From contig VFFE01007257.1 of the NCBI GenBank assembly GCA_008921705.1, forward strand, positions 2,447,903-2,511,902: DNA of 64,000 bases, given 5' to 3'. Positions 38,035 to 49,288 of the stretch are shown one piece after another (position 1 is the first letter of the stretch; every line of letters begins with the position of its first letter). This DNA is from Burhinus oedicnemus. Taxonomy: Eukaryota > Chordata > Aves > Charadriiformes > Burhinidae. The notes beneath the pieces are model-generated. The model saw only the letters and a program-made list of their open reading frames with translations. It searched no databases and had not been told where the DNA came from. The translations under genes and the position numbers were made by a program.

Positions 38035-38345
38035 ACAATTCCACTGTTTTAATTCCTTGGCAAACTATTCCTTTGACTAATCTCTTATTTGGAAGATATT
38101 CAGCCTAAATTTTCCTTTGTTAAATCTCACCTCATTAATCCTAGTTATATACCTTGTGACAGTGCTAAACAATTGTTTTCCCTTTTTGAAGTTTACAGCT
38201 CTGTAATACTAGAAGATAATTAGTATATCCCCCTTAGTCATTCTTTGACCAAGCAATGCATATTTAGTACTCATAATCTTTCCTTGTTAATTCCCTTACA
38301 GCTTCTGTTACTCATGCTCAAAACCTCTCAAGTTCGTTAGCAGTC
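38035..38345 (-). pseudogene. Old CR1 LINE fragment, ORF2 3' end
   Basis: On the minus strand the text AAATTTAGGCTGAATATCTT encodes KFRLNI, the start of the conserved CR1 segment [15 protein letters not shown]. It is followed by a decayed stretch ending SKE(stop)FAKELKQW, which parallels NRLPREVVE. Upstream on the same strand come GCTGTAAACTTCAAAAAGGG and ATTACTAGGATTAATGAGG-like words, the usual spacer before KFRLN in old CR1 copies. Several stops and indels interrupt it. No ATTCTATG tail is seen, so the 3' end has been lost. It resembles the older CR1 type kept in turtles and crocodilians, which suggests an insertion predating the avian radiations. Confidence 0.65.
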
Positions 38346-38349
38346 TCCT

Positions 38350-39005
38350 AGCACTAAGCAATGGGAATTAAAGCCATTATTCTAAAGGCAAGATTTACTC
38401 CTGCCGTGGATAAAGGGTTTGTTACCACAAGCTGTTTTGCTTCAGCTGGACACACACTGCCTGTCATAAAACCGGACTTGGTGTCTCCACTCCCAGAACT
38501 GGATCCCAACATTACAGAAGTTGATGAAATGCTCTTGAAATCTGGTCCAATTTAAACTTTCTCTTTGCTGTCTTTAATATGGAGTCTGTCAATCCAGCCA
38601 AAAGTTATTCCCCCAAGGAGATCCTTTTCTTTGGGAAGTTCTTCATTCTCAGCCAGATCACTGTGACGAAGTGAAAAACCCCTTTCCCGAGTAAAGGCAG
38701 ATTTTTGTGGAAAGAAGAAATTCCAAACAGAAAGCAAAGTTAGAATTCATACTTTTAGGAGTGATGGGAAAGAGGGGAAATGAAACTCATTCGTCTTTAT
38801 TATTTAAGCCTAAGTAACATCAGCAACAGGAGGAGTCATATACATACTAATTATTATTAAGCACTAGCTTAGATGGAAGGAAGATAGACTTAAAAGTTGG
38901 AATTCACTGAAAACAGAATATTGGACAGGGCTGCCACGTTCTGTCATTCCAAAGAATTTATTTAGTATTTTTTTTATTTTCATGTCTTTCGGTATGAACT
39001 GGACT
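38350..39005. other. Non-coding spacer between LINE relics
   Basis: No recognisable gene. A 64-codon frame at 38361-38555 and a 61-codon frame on the other strand show no domain. A few AT-rich words only. Confidence 0.5.
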
Positions 39006-39009
39006 AACC

Positions 39010-39960
39010 AAATTTAGATTGATTGAAAACTAGCTGGATTGCTGGGCTCAAAAGATAATAATCAGTTGTAAATGATGCTAAACTGGAGGAGCTGGGCGGC
39101 ATGCAAAACATCAGACTTCTAATTTAGAGGGACCTTAAGAAAATCAAGGACAAAGCCAACAGAAACCTCATGACGTTCAAGAAGTGCAAAATTCTGCACC
39201 TGGGGAATCATCTGATTTTGCACCTGCATCATTAGAGGCCAAGAACCAACTGGCTGAGGAACAGCCTTGCTAAAAAAACCAGGGTCACAGTGCCAGACCA
39301 AATGCAAACCAGCAGTGTTGCTCTCATGGCAGGTAAGACAAACGGCATACAAGGCTGTATGAGCAGGAGCATGGCCAGCAGAACGAGGGAAGTTATTATT
39401 CCCTTCTACTTGGCACTGGTAAGGCCACACCTGGAATACTGTGTCCAGTTATGGAAGGACGTATTTTGGAAGGCTGTCCAGCTCAAGAAGGATGTTGAGA
39501 AACTGGGGAGAAACACACAGAGAATTATCAAAATCACCTCTGTCATATGACCTATAAGGAGAGACTGAGGCAGCTGGGTTTGTTTAGTCTGGTCAAGAGG
39601 AGGCTAAAGGGCAATCTAATACCAGCCTACAACTATTTTGAAGGAAATTACAAAGACAGTGGAGCCAAACCTCAGTAGTGCCAGATGGTAAAACAAGAGG
39701 CAACACACACTGCAGCCTGGGGGGTTCCAACTGGAGATAAGGAGAAATCTCTTCTCTTTGAGGGTACTGCAGCACTGGAACAAGTTATCCAGAGATAAAG
39801 GAGAACCATCATCTGTGGAGGCTTTCAAGGTTTGGCCAGAAAAACCTGCAGCTGCCCTGACCTATGTTACCAGCAGCCCTGTGCCAGGCAAGAGGTTGGA
39901 ACAGATAACCTCCAGAGATATCTTCCAATGCACATTTTTCTGAATCTGTGAGTCTATGTT
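39010..39960 (+). pseudogene. CR1 LINE, 5'-truncated, internally deleted
   Basis: The text starts with LIENWLDCWAQK (from TTGATTGAAAACTAGCTGG), matching the WL.GR.QRV segment of CR1 RT. It then jumps at about 39070 to NDAKLEELGG, the remains of FADDAKL, so roughly 100 or more bases are missing between them. Next come RDLKKIKDKANRNLMTFKKC-type text, HLG, and later REVIIPFYLALVRPHLEYCV (39390-39450), [18 protein letters not shown] words, and the 3' segment with HWNKLSRDKGEPSS (about 39770). The end at 39945-39960 has degraded ATTCTGTG-type tail words. Many stops and frameshifts show that it is old and inactive. The open frames at 39290-39550 and 39758-39943 are parts of this element. Reading sense is the plus strand. 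Confidence 0.85.
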
Positions 39961-40703
39961 TTGCTCAGAGTCTATGTTAGACTTATTGGGAAGCTCCTTT
40001 AATGTTTCCTTTTATGGCTTTATACAAAAGAAAGATTAAAATCACAACAAGAGGATTCTGTCACAGGAAGCTGAGCCTGCTGCCGCAGTTCAGGCAGTGG
40101 CCAGATGCGTCTGTCTCAGCTAGAGCTTAACCCAGTCATCATCTCCCGCTGCTTATCATCTTCATTATTCACTCTCTCCAGGAAAATGGCACCCTTCATA
40201 CTGGATGATTTGAATATGTGAAGTTTCCCTAACCCACTTGCGCAGAAATGAACCAGGTTACAAACTTTGCTGTTAGCCGTGGTTAATTAGCCTGGATCAT
40301 TTTAACAGAACTGAGCAAGTGAACAACCACACATGCAGTTATGCCATCAGTGGAATCTAACCTCTGGAGGAAAAGAGAGAGCAGCAGTGAGCAGCTGGAT
40401 GCAGTAACTGCTTAACCACACCAAGCTGCAGTGAGAGCACTGCCACTAACTGCACACATAGATCTCTATCAAGGAATCCACTGGAAGGATGTAAGGCTTA
40501 TTGTAAAAAACATGAGGCGATTGTGAAACCATAGCACCACGTGAAGCAGCACAAACAGCATTCTGCACCTTCCATAACCTCTCTTATATGTAGAGAATTT
40601 CAAATGCATAAGGTACAACAGGAATAAAAGAGGTAATATGTATAATTCATAAGACATGTAAATTATTTCTGCTCATTTCCAGATTAAGAAGCATGTGGGT
40701 GTT

Positions 40704-40715
40704 TGTGTGTGTGTG
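40704..40715 (+). repeat. (TG)6 microsatellite
   Basis: Six TG units after GTGGGTGTT. Confidence 0.9.
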
Positions 40716-41809
40716 AAGGGAAATTCATGACCATCCTGAAGAAAGGTAAGAAACGAATGGAAAACAAAGAAGTTAGAAAGAAGGGATGGGGATTACTGTT
40801 CCAACAAACTGGACTAATTGGTCCTGTTCAGACATCTTTTTTCTATGGAGAACAGGAGCCATGAGCTTTATAGTAGTTCTCTCTTGAGTCTTAAATTTTA
40901 TGCCTGTCATCAGCTCTGAATCGCCATCTCAAGAGCAACCTACTGAAGCAAGGAACAAATCCAAAAGGAAGATGTGCCTAGAAGATTTTATTGCTCATGT
41001 GCAGTAGGGGCCACCTCAGAATCCCTATTTTCATTCGTACAGAAAAGGCTGTAGCAGGAGCATAGTATAAATGCAGGGGTAATATACCCATTGATGATGA
41101 CACCATGTTTTCATAGTTTTTCAAGAAACAGGATGACAAAATAATGTGGAACCTATTTAAGATGAAAAGTAAATTATGCGGAAAGGGAAGAGGTATTTGC
41201 TTACATGCATTATAGATGTGGCATCTTTCCAGTAGCTGAGTCAAAGCTTACCAAAGATACCTAGCCCAAGACAGAGGACTACGAATATGGCACTTGTGAT
41301 GGGAATGCTTATTCATAAATGAAAAGTATAATCTGAACTGAGCCATGGCCAGCAAAGCAGCATTATAAAGAAAGGAGCCTGTAGCATCTGTGGATCACTA
41401 GACAAAGAGATGTCTGTTTTGGCAATAAACTATTTGGGAGTAAAATTCTAGATCTGCTCATGGCTGGGCTCTGTAGAGAACAGAAAATCTAGCATGCTTC
41501 CTGGACCCATTTCCACCAACCAGATGCAGGACAGATTCTCTGAAACAGGGAGATCATAAAAACAAGCATTACAGGAGAAACTAGACTGGATTATTTGGGG
41601 ATTTTCTGGCATATGTGCAAGGTGGCTAAGAGAAGTATGTTCTGACAGAGTACTGAAAGCAGAAAGAAATCCGTGGCATTTACAAGCCTCTTTCCAGTTC
41701 AAACAAACTCGGCGATAATGGATGAGTGCTCCCTTCATGAGAATTTCCCATTGGATTGGGTAGCATTGCCAAGGCTTCTGGTCCACTGCCAATGAGGATA
41801 TAGCCAGGG

Positions 41810-41843
41810 TTTCTTTTTTTCTTCTTTTTTTTTTTTTCCTCTC
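41810..41843 (+). repeat. Polypyrimidine tract
   Basis: T-rich run broken only by C, including T13, ending CCTCTCT. It explains the Lys/Arg-rich start of the minus-strand frame that crosses it. Confidence 0.85.
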
Positions 41844-44800
41844 TGCTAGAAGCAGCTGTAGTACAGCCAATTCAGTCTCTTATACCATGGGGGTTACAAC
41901 AGTGGTAGTACATGTACAATTCTTGTAGATCTCTCAGGAGATGGTAAAGTTTCAGAGATAAATTTCTGGAACTAGGCTGAAATTCAGACTTTAAGGAGAC
42001 AGTAAGGAATTAAAACACTCCAGGGAAGCATATTGCTGGAGAGTCCTAACAGTAAAGACCCAAAGAGCAAAGGTATTAAATTAAGCATGTTGTCTCAGAA
42101 TCCTGATGTACTGACATATGCCATCAAAAGGCATTTCAGGATGAGACAGAGAGGCTCTGAGTATTTGTAAGGCAAGGGTAACAGCAGCTGAAAAGACCCT
42201 TGTTTACCTTTGGCCACAAGACAGGATTCTGACTTAGTCTAATTGCAAATGCTGTTGACCTAATATAGATTGAATATAAACAGAAAAAATGGAGCTTTTT
42301 TTTTTTTTAAAAGAACAACTTCACACTTTCAGTGTATATTCACTTCCCAAGCACTTTCGCAGATTCCCCTTCTGATCATCTGTCAGGAATCCGATACATT
42401 CTTTATCTAACTCAGATGAAGAATAACATCTTCCAGGACATGTTAGCATTTGCAAGATTTTAATTCTTCCTAATTGGCCAAACTCATTCTGTTCCATTTT
42501 TTCTTGCGACACTGGTTCTTTAAGTTAGATGGCTGGATCTACTGTGGTACAGCAGTTGCTGTTTCCCCCTTCTTTCCTTTAACCCCCAAGCCTGAGCCTG
42601 TGCATCTGCTACTTTGTTATTGCTCTGTACCTTTCTCTTGGTTCTCTCCACACCTTTTCCTTTCCACTGCTGGTTTTCTCTTCTCGCAAACCATAGTCAG
42701 GTGTCACTGCAGCATGATCACTCTGGTGTAACTCATTGTTCCTTTCATTTTACCTGGGGTACTACATTTCATGCTTTTTTCCCTTTCAGCTTCAGAAATG
42801 TAGTTATAATAAAGATCTAGCCTTCTAGTACTACACTATATTGTGTTTAGGAACATAAGGCCATCCCTATGCTCTGCCAGTTCTCCTTAGAATCTATGAT
42901 ACATGCTATTTCTTTTAGTATCTCATTATATGTGTCACCGATATCTTGCTTGGCCTAAAGCCACATGGCAGCCTGACAAGATTGTGCTGCAGTTTGGCAG
43001 TTTCCATACAGGGCACAGCTGTCAGCATCTCTTATCCTCCATTTCAGAAAATCAGCTGGTACTGGCAAGAGATCATAAGCTAAGACTATGCAGTAACTGT
43101 GCATCCTTTTTAGCAAAGCAGAAATGGAAAAATCATTCCGGAGATGGTTTTCTGTCCTAGTATTTTTGGCAGCCCTTTCTTACTGATGGCAAATGTGATA
43201 GTTACTTCTTTTGTGTTTCAGCACTTCAAATCATATAGAATGGGTTTTCCTATCCTCTTCCTCCTACTTGTTGCGAATGCAGAGCACAACGCTAGAGGAA
43301 ATATAAAAGGAAGGCTGCTCATTACATATATGAGCATATGCTCTGCCTGTTAAGAACATAGACTGCAGCTGCTTCTGCAAGCCACTGTCAGGAACACAGG
43401 GAATTAGCTCACTGAAAGAGAAACTGAAGGCTGTCTGCCATGCTGACTAATGTCCCACTTTATTATTTTATGTCAGAAACTGTGAGGATCATATGATGTG
43501 AAATACAATATCAAAGGACAGAGGACAAGAAGCAAAAAGGGGAGAAAGGAGCAGCAGAGAAGAGAAAAAAAAACAGTAGCAAAGCAAAATAAAATAAAGG
43601 AAAATCAGGAAAAAATTATTTATTGAGCATGCTGAACAATACCACACCTAGCTCCTTCCAGAACACCATGCTGATTTTACAGATGATTTTTTTACCTCTG
43701 TTATTTGATACACTGATATATTGGGAACCAAACTGGCAGCACAAGTAAAGAGGAAATAAGACCGTCGTGCAAGAGAAGGAGATAAATAGTCAGAATATAT
43801 TCAAGAAAGGGAAAGTGAAGAAAAGTGGATGTCATAAGGCTGGGGTGCCTGTAGCTGAAACTGCTATTACACTTTCCCTAGAGAAGCAGGCACACTGAAA
43901 AGAGTCCTTGATGGTAAGTCAGGCCAGGTTCATATATGTGAAAGCGATGTTAATGAAGACAAATAAGGTTACTGAGGAAGTCTGGGGCAGGGTGACAATG
44001 CAGAAAGGACGTGGATCTGTCAAGCCACAGAGGAAGCCCAGAGGTGGTGGTTGCCAGACTTAGAGATGTTATGTTGGTACAATTAGGACCCTTAGACAAC
44101 AGAATCACTCACACAAATAATTGCTCATCAGTACCAATGAGGGAATTGCAATCTGGCCCATTACTGTGAGGCACAGGTGGCATATCTGAGTGCCTCTTAC
44201 CCTACTAGTGAGCACATGACCCCCGCCAAGGGAAACCCTATACACTGAAATACTCCTGAAGCATTCATTGCTCTATTTGAAGTAGATTCTGAGACCTATA
44301 TCCAAAGCTAGGTATATGTGTATGTACATAGCATACATAACCAAAGTGTGAGTACAGCCCTTAAAAAAGAAAGTAAGTGCTCATCCACCAAGACAAAGAG
44401 GAGCTCTATAGTCAAGCTTATAGTGTCCAGCTTCTAAGCTGTCACAGCTCTCCTTGCAGCCAACTAAAAGCACAGAGAGTATCAACTCCTATGCAGAGAG
44501 GAGCGGGGCCGGAGGGGGGTTGGAAGGGTGGCGCAGAGTACATAAATAAAAAGTTACCTCTGCTGGGGTTGCAAAGGACACTGCCTGCTTTGGAAGAAGT
44601 ATGTTAAATATTTATTAATTACAAAGTAAAGTTGTGATGTGGAGTGTATTTCTCACCTTGATTATTTTGTACTTGAATTGAACCCACATTGCACAGTGCC
44701 TTGCTAGCAGGATGCACTTAAATCTCCCATGTCACCTTGCAGGCAAAATTGACACCACTGGTCAAAAAGGAAACTTTTAATAGGTATCTTCTCTATTCTA

Positions 44801-45978
44801 TGACATAAGGTTTTAGACACGTGAACTCCTAATAAGCCTTATTTTCTGCAATACAGTTTTGTCTCATGTCCTTGCCTGTGCTCTGCTGCCTTCTTTTCTC
44901 TTACTTTTCACCTTGTGTTTTGTTCAGAAGCCTTGTCTGCAAACTGCAGGGCCACCTGCGAAAGGAAAGAAAAAGACAGGACTGGATCAAGGGCAGAGTA
45001 ACAAATCCACATGGTAAATGATCTGCTCTAATGCCTGGCAGGAGCACTGTGGATCATAGATGTGAGGACTTAGCTGGAAGAGCTGATGCTGTCTGGAGTT
45101 ATCTTCCCTAGCTGAAGCCATGAAAAAGGCTGTTCCAGAGCGGATACATGACCAGCATATGTACACGCAGCCAAGATGCTTGTGAATTGATTGCTTTGCA
45201 ATGCTGTGCTTCACAGAAATCAAGATGTTACTTCCTGAAAGCTGCTGACTCTGTTAGAACCTCCTGGTAAATTTTTCCCATGAGAGAAATTAAAGCAGGA
45301 GAAATCATGTATGGGTGACTTTCAAGAGTTCTGTTGTTTCCTTAAGTCATTACAACATTAGAGTTAAGCCCACAGATACTAAGTGTTTGATGTAGCTGGC
45401 GAGATTTTCAGTCTGACCCCTCAAATCCATGTAAACCTTTCCAGTCACTTTTGAACTTACTATTTACTGACAAGCGTAGGTGCGCTTACACACAAATGCA
45501 GCAAATACATGCTGACTGCAGATGTGCAAATGCCCAGGGCCTTTCAGCCTTTATTTTGTGAAAATCAGTGCCAAAAGGTCAGAACTACAAAGACATTAAA
45601 ACAAAACAGCCACTGTAAGTATAGCATTCATTTGATCTCAGAAGGTAAAAGGACAAAGACCTGAAATCTTTCTGTGCCTCAATGAAAACAAAGTGACACA
45701 GGGAAAAACCAAGAGCAGATTCTTAAGAATTGGTATGAACCAGCAACATCTTGTGGGAGCCAGGGGTAGCAAGATCGTACATGTGATCTACATCTCAAAA
45801 GCCTGTGTGTGCCTACATCTCTTTCAAAAAGATGTATCTTTATCACTTTGATGTTTCACTTGGAAAGAGGGGAAAAGTCTTCAAAATGTTTATAACTCTA
45901 GTTGGATTTGGGAAAGAACATTAAAGTCTGAGATCATAACTGAGCTTTTTTAACTCAACAGAACTCTCTTGAAACCTT

Positions 45979-46088
45979 AATTTTGCAAGATACTTAAGCA
46001 TGTGCTTAATGGTAATCACCAGCTGAAATTGGTAAGACTACTAGCATGCTTACAATTAGTACGAATGCTTAAGCACCTTGCATAAATT
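45979..46088. repeat. Foldback element (non-autonomous DNA-transposon-like)
   Basis: The left arm reads AATTTTGCAAGATACTTAAG and then CATGTGCTTAATGGTAA. The right arm, reverse-complemented, reads AATTTATGCAAGGTGCTTAAG and then CATTCGTACTAATTGTAA. About 26 of 37 positions pair, so the 110-base unit is one imperfect hairpin. The TGCAAGGTNCTTAAGCA words are familiar from short palindromic repeats spread through sauropsid genomes, thought to be hAT-type MITEs. No clear 8-bp target duplication is visible. No coding capacity. Confidence 0.65.
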
Positions 46089-46094
46089 GAGACC

Positions 46095-47255
46095 TATTAC
46101 TCTCAATACGTATTGGGAGCCCATCAGCAGATGAGTTTCTTGTGGCGTTATGTTATCCCTACTTCCCAACTGTTATAATATATACTTGCAAGTTCACAGG
46201 TTCAAAAATACATTAGTATTATGTTTTTAGCTGCAACGAAAACCAATCTGGAGCTTTACAGTCTGTTACTTGTCAATACGATTACTATCTGCCTTAGCAG
46301 ACAATTGTCTCTCAATTTTTTAAAGTATTTCCACCTCTTATAATGAAAGTAGGGCTTATAACTTATTGTCCCACATGAATAAAATATTTAGTTGTGTTTT
46401 GGGTGGGAGATGCATTCATGATTATAGGAAGCTACTTCTTCAATTAATAGCAAAACCTAGGGATTGTTCACTGCCTCCGTTATGACATCCAGTAGTGTGA
46501 TAAGCAGATTGCCTATCATTTCTATCACTCCTAAGCACACTATCTGCCCTGACAAGCAGAACTGCCATGGCTCAATCCTGCCACTACTCTTACTTGACAT
46601 CTCCGTAGAACCACCAAGGGGATACTCTGAAAGCAACTGCCAACATGTCTTTGACAGGCCACTCATGTTTTTTGGTTTTGCTCTGACTGTGCCATCTCAA
46701 TGAAGACTAGACATCAGAGTCAGCATAATAAATAAGCAAAATTAAAAACATCAGGAAAAACTAAATGAAACAAAGCCTGACAGAAATAATGTGTTTTAAA
46801 GAACCTGTACATAATATCACCATTCATCCATTCTGGATGTTGCAGTTAAAGCAGCAATTGCTACTGGTTCACGCTGAGCATCATACTACCTTCATAGCGT
46901 CAAAATCATCAGAAGAAAATTCTTCATCTTCAGCCAGCAGAAAGGCTCTTAATCTTCTCAGATGATGGCCTGGCTTGTCTTCGTTCCAGGCTGATACACT
47001 CTAATTCAGTCTGTTTGGGTCTAATCCAAAGTTCTTGGGAAAACTGCAGATAAATCAGAGTTCAATGGCCTATTTCTGATGCAGCAAGAATGAAAGATAG
47101 TATAATATTCCAGATCTTCCCATCTGCCAGTGTCTCCCCTTTCACTAGGCTCACTTCAAAGTTCTGTCCCTTTACTGAAGTAGGCAGTAACTGGAAAGAT
47201 TGGTACTTTTTAGAAGTTTGTTGTGTTCGTCAGGTACTGTGCAATTGGAGGAGCA
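46095..47255. other. Non-coding stretch, no gene seen
   Basis: Unique AT-rich DNA ahead of the CR1. Mirror-image frames on the two strands at 46457-46703 have no domain. Confidence 0.5.
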
Positions 47256-47261
47256 TAGCCA

Positions 47262-48305
47262 TAAGACAGTACGATTGACTGCACCCTCAGTAAGTTTGCA
47301 GATGACACCAAGCTGAGTGGTGCGGTTGACATGCTGGAGGGACAGGATGTCATTCAGAGGGACGTGGATAAGCTCGAGAAGTGGGCATATGTGAACCTTA
47401 TGAAATTCAACAAGGCCAAGTGCAGGGTCCTGCACCTGGGTTGGGTAAACCCTGGTATCGATATAGGCTGGGGGATGAAGGGATTGACAGCAGCCCTGCC
47501 AAGAAGGACTTAGGGGTGCTGGCGGATGAAAAGCTGGACATGAGCTGACAACATGCACTCACAGCCCAGAGAGTCAACTTTATCCTGGGTTGCATCAAAA
47601 GCAGCGTGGCCTGCAGGTTGAGAGAGGTGATTCTGCCCCTCTGCTCCTCTCTGGTGAGACCCCACCTGCAGTACTGCGTCCCGCTCTGGAGCCCTCCACA
47701 CAGGAAAGCCATGGACCTGTTGGATCGGGTCCAGAGGAGGGCCACGAAGATGATCAGAGGACTGGAGCATCTCTGCTATGAGGACAGGCTGAGAGAGCTG
47801 GGGTTGTTCAGCCTGGAGAAGAGAAGGCTCTGGGGAGACCTTATTGCAGCCTTTCAGTACTGAAAGGGAAGATGGAGAGGGACTCTTTATCAGGCAATGT
47901 GGTGATATGACGAGGGATAATGGTTTTAAACTGAAAGAGGGTAGATTTAGATTAGATATTAGGAAGAAATTCTTTACTCTGAGGGTGCTGAGACACTGGA
48001 AAGATGGGGACAGGCTTTTTAACAGGGCCTGTTGTGATAGGACAAGGGGTAATGGTTTTAAACTGAAAGAGTGTAGATTTAGACTAGTGATAAGGAAGAA
48101 ATTTTTTACAGTGAGGGTGGTGAAACACTGGCCCAGGTTGCCCGGAGAGGTGGTAGATGTCCCATCCCTGGAAACATTCAAGGTCAGGTTGGACGGGGCT
48201 CTGAGCAACCTGATGTAGTTGAAGATGTCCCTGCTCATTGCAGAGGGGTTGGACTAGATGACCTTTAAAGGCCCCTTCCAATTCAAACTATTCTATGATT
48301 CTATA
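47262..48305 (+). pseudogene. CR1 LINE, 5'-truncated, with complete 3' end
   Basis: The copy starts inside the RT domain. [10 protein letters not shown], with the FADD catalytic motif at 47295-47306, is followed by [20 protein letters not shown] and KCRVLHLG. Next come REVILPLCSSLVRPHLQYCV, LWSPPHRKAMDLLDRVQRR and [19 protein letters not shown], the standard CR1 ORF2 C-terminal series. The 3' untranslated part ends with GGACTAGATGACCTTTAAAG and the ATTCTATGATTCTATA tail at about 48289-48304, typical of CR1 retroposition with 5' truncation. A frameshift near 47445 and in-frame stops (for example at 47511) make it non-functional. The segment 47869-48131 carries a 132-base duplication, listed separately. 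Its relatively good preservation suggests a younger copy than the others in this window. CR1 shows no target-site duplication, as usual. Confidence 0.93.
47869..48131 (+). repeat. 132-bp in-frame tandem duplication inside the CR1
   Basis: Copy 1 is 47869-48000 and copy 2 begins at 48001. Both start AAGATGG and both run through ACTGAAAGAG, then AGATTTAGA, to ACACTGG. They read in one frame as two versions of the same ORF2 segment, [18 protein letters not shown] and [18 protein letters not shown]. By eye the copies are about 80 percent identical, with different base choices scattered throughout. That is more divergence than expected from a recent duplication within one element. Usual CR1 copies have this segment once. 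Either an old duplication or a join between two CR1 subfamilies would explain it. Confidence 0.85.
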
Positions 48306-48564
48306 AACATGCAGAGCTAAAGGAACAGCCCTCTTGAGTACTAAGTCTCCCAAACTAAAGGAAAGCATGCAATTTATTACTGAACACAGGGTTAACCCTG
48401 GCTGAATGCCAGGTGCCCACCAAAGCCACCCTATCACTCCCCTCCTCAGCTGGACAGGGGAGAAAAAATACAACAAAAGGCTCATGGGTCGAGATAAGGA
48501 CAGGGAGATCATTCACCAATTACTGTCATGGGCAAAACAGACTCCGCTCAGGGAATTAATTTAA

Positions 48565-48570
48565 TTTATT
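48565..48570 (-). promoter_or_regulatory. Polyadenylation signal of the LTR
   Basis: TTTATT on the plus strand is AATAAA on the LTR's sense strand. It lies about 700 bases downstream of the TATA-like box. Confidence 0.5.
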
Positions 48571-48622
48571 GCCAATTAGAAGTCAGAGTAGGGTAATGAG
48601 AAATAAAACCAAATCTTAAACA

Positions 48623-48648
48623 CCTCCCCCCCCCTCCCCCCCCCCTTC
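48623..48648 (+). repeat. Poly-C tract
   Basis: C9, T, then C10 within the LTR; the reverse strand is poly-G. Prone to sequencing error. Confidence 0.9.
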
Positions 48649-48797
48649 TTCTCAGGCTCAACTTAACTCTCAATTTCTCTAACTCCTCCACCTAAGTGGC
48701 AAGGGGGGACTGGGAATGGGGGTTGTGGTCAGTTCATCACACATCATCTCTGCCACTCCATGCTTCTCAGGGGAGGACTCCTCACACTCTCCTTGTG

Positions 48798-49150
48798 CTC
48801 CAGTGTGGGGTCCCTCACACACAAGACAGTCCTCCATGACCTTCTCCAACATGAGTCCTTCGTATGGGCTGCAGTCCTTTGCAAACTGCTCCAATGTGGG
48901 TCCCTTCCACAGGGTGCAGTCCTTCAGGAACAGACTGCTCCAGCATTGGCTCCTCTCTCCATGGGGTCACAGGTCCTGCCAGAGCCTGCTCCAGCGTGGG
49001 CTTCCTACAGGGTCACAGCCTCCTTCAGGCATCCATCTGCTCGGGTGTGCAGTCCTCCATGGCCTGCAGGTGGATATCTGCTCCACTGTTAGCCTCCATG
49101 GGCTGCAGAGTGACAGCCTGTCTTCACCAGGGGCTGCAAGGGAATCTCCG
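48798..49150 (-). repeat. Imperfect tandem repeats in the LTR, about 40-51-bp units, 7-8 copies
   Basis: Units begin with CTCCA.YRTGGG on the plus strand and continue through a CC(A/T)...GGGCTGCAGTCCTT-like second half. Starts lie near 48798, 48843, 48889, 48938, 48990, 49040, 49081 and 49121. Units vary in length and bases, so the block is old. In this LTR type the array probably lies just downstream of the transcription start, within R/U5. Confidence 0.7.
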
Positions 49151-49281
49151 ATCTGGCGCCTGGAGCACCTCCTCCACCTTTTTCTTCACTGACCTTGGTG
49201 TCTGTAGAGTTGCTGTTCTCACATATTCTCACTCCTCTCTTCTGGCTGCTGCTGTGAAGTTCCCCCCCACCCCCCACCTTC

Positions 49282-49288
49282 TTAAATA
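49282..49288 (-). promoter_or_regulatory. TATA-like box of the LTR
   Basis: TATTTAA on the minus strand, about 180 bases from the LTR 5' end. Initiation would be expected about 25-30 bases further on, near 49255. Confidence 0.4.

Larger units (their letters stand above)
39965..45970. other. Non-coding stretch, no gene seen
   Basis: Mostly unique sequence. It includes a (TG)6 run at 40704-40715, a T/C-rich tract at 41810-41843, T13 at 42296-42308, a short GC-rich patch at about 44495-44535 and an A/G-rich strand at 43520-43600. A 140-codon minus-strand frame (41448-41870) begins with a Lys/Arg run encoded by the poly-pyrimidine tract and has no recognisable domain. Confidence 0.5.

Noticed and set aside
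41448..41870. 140-codon minus-strand open frame
   Set aside because: The Lys/Arg-rich start comes from the polypyrimidine tract on the other strand, the rest has no domain, and no exon borders or start context support it.
42845..42880. GGAACATAAGGCCAT words recalling a common sauropsid repeat
   Set aside because: The match covers too few bases and does not continue.
47510..48238. 242-codon minus-strand open frame, the longest in the window
   Set aside because: It is antisense to the CR1 ORF2 remnant. The repeated Phe/Leu/Ser text reflects the antisense of the duplicated CR1 segment and does not indicate a gene.
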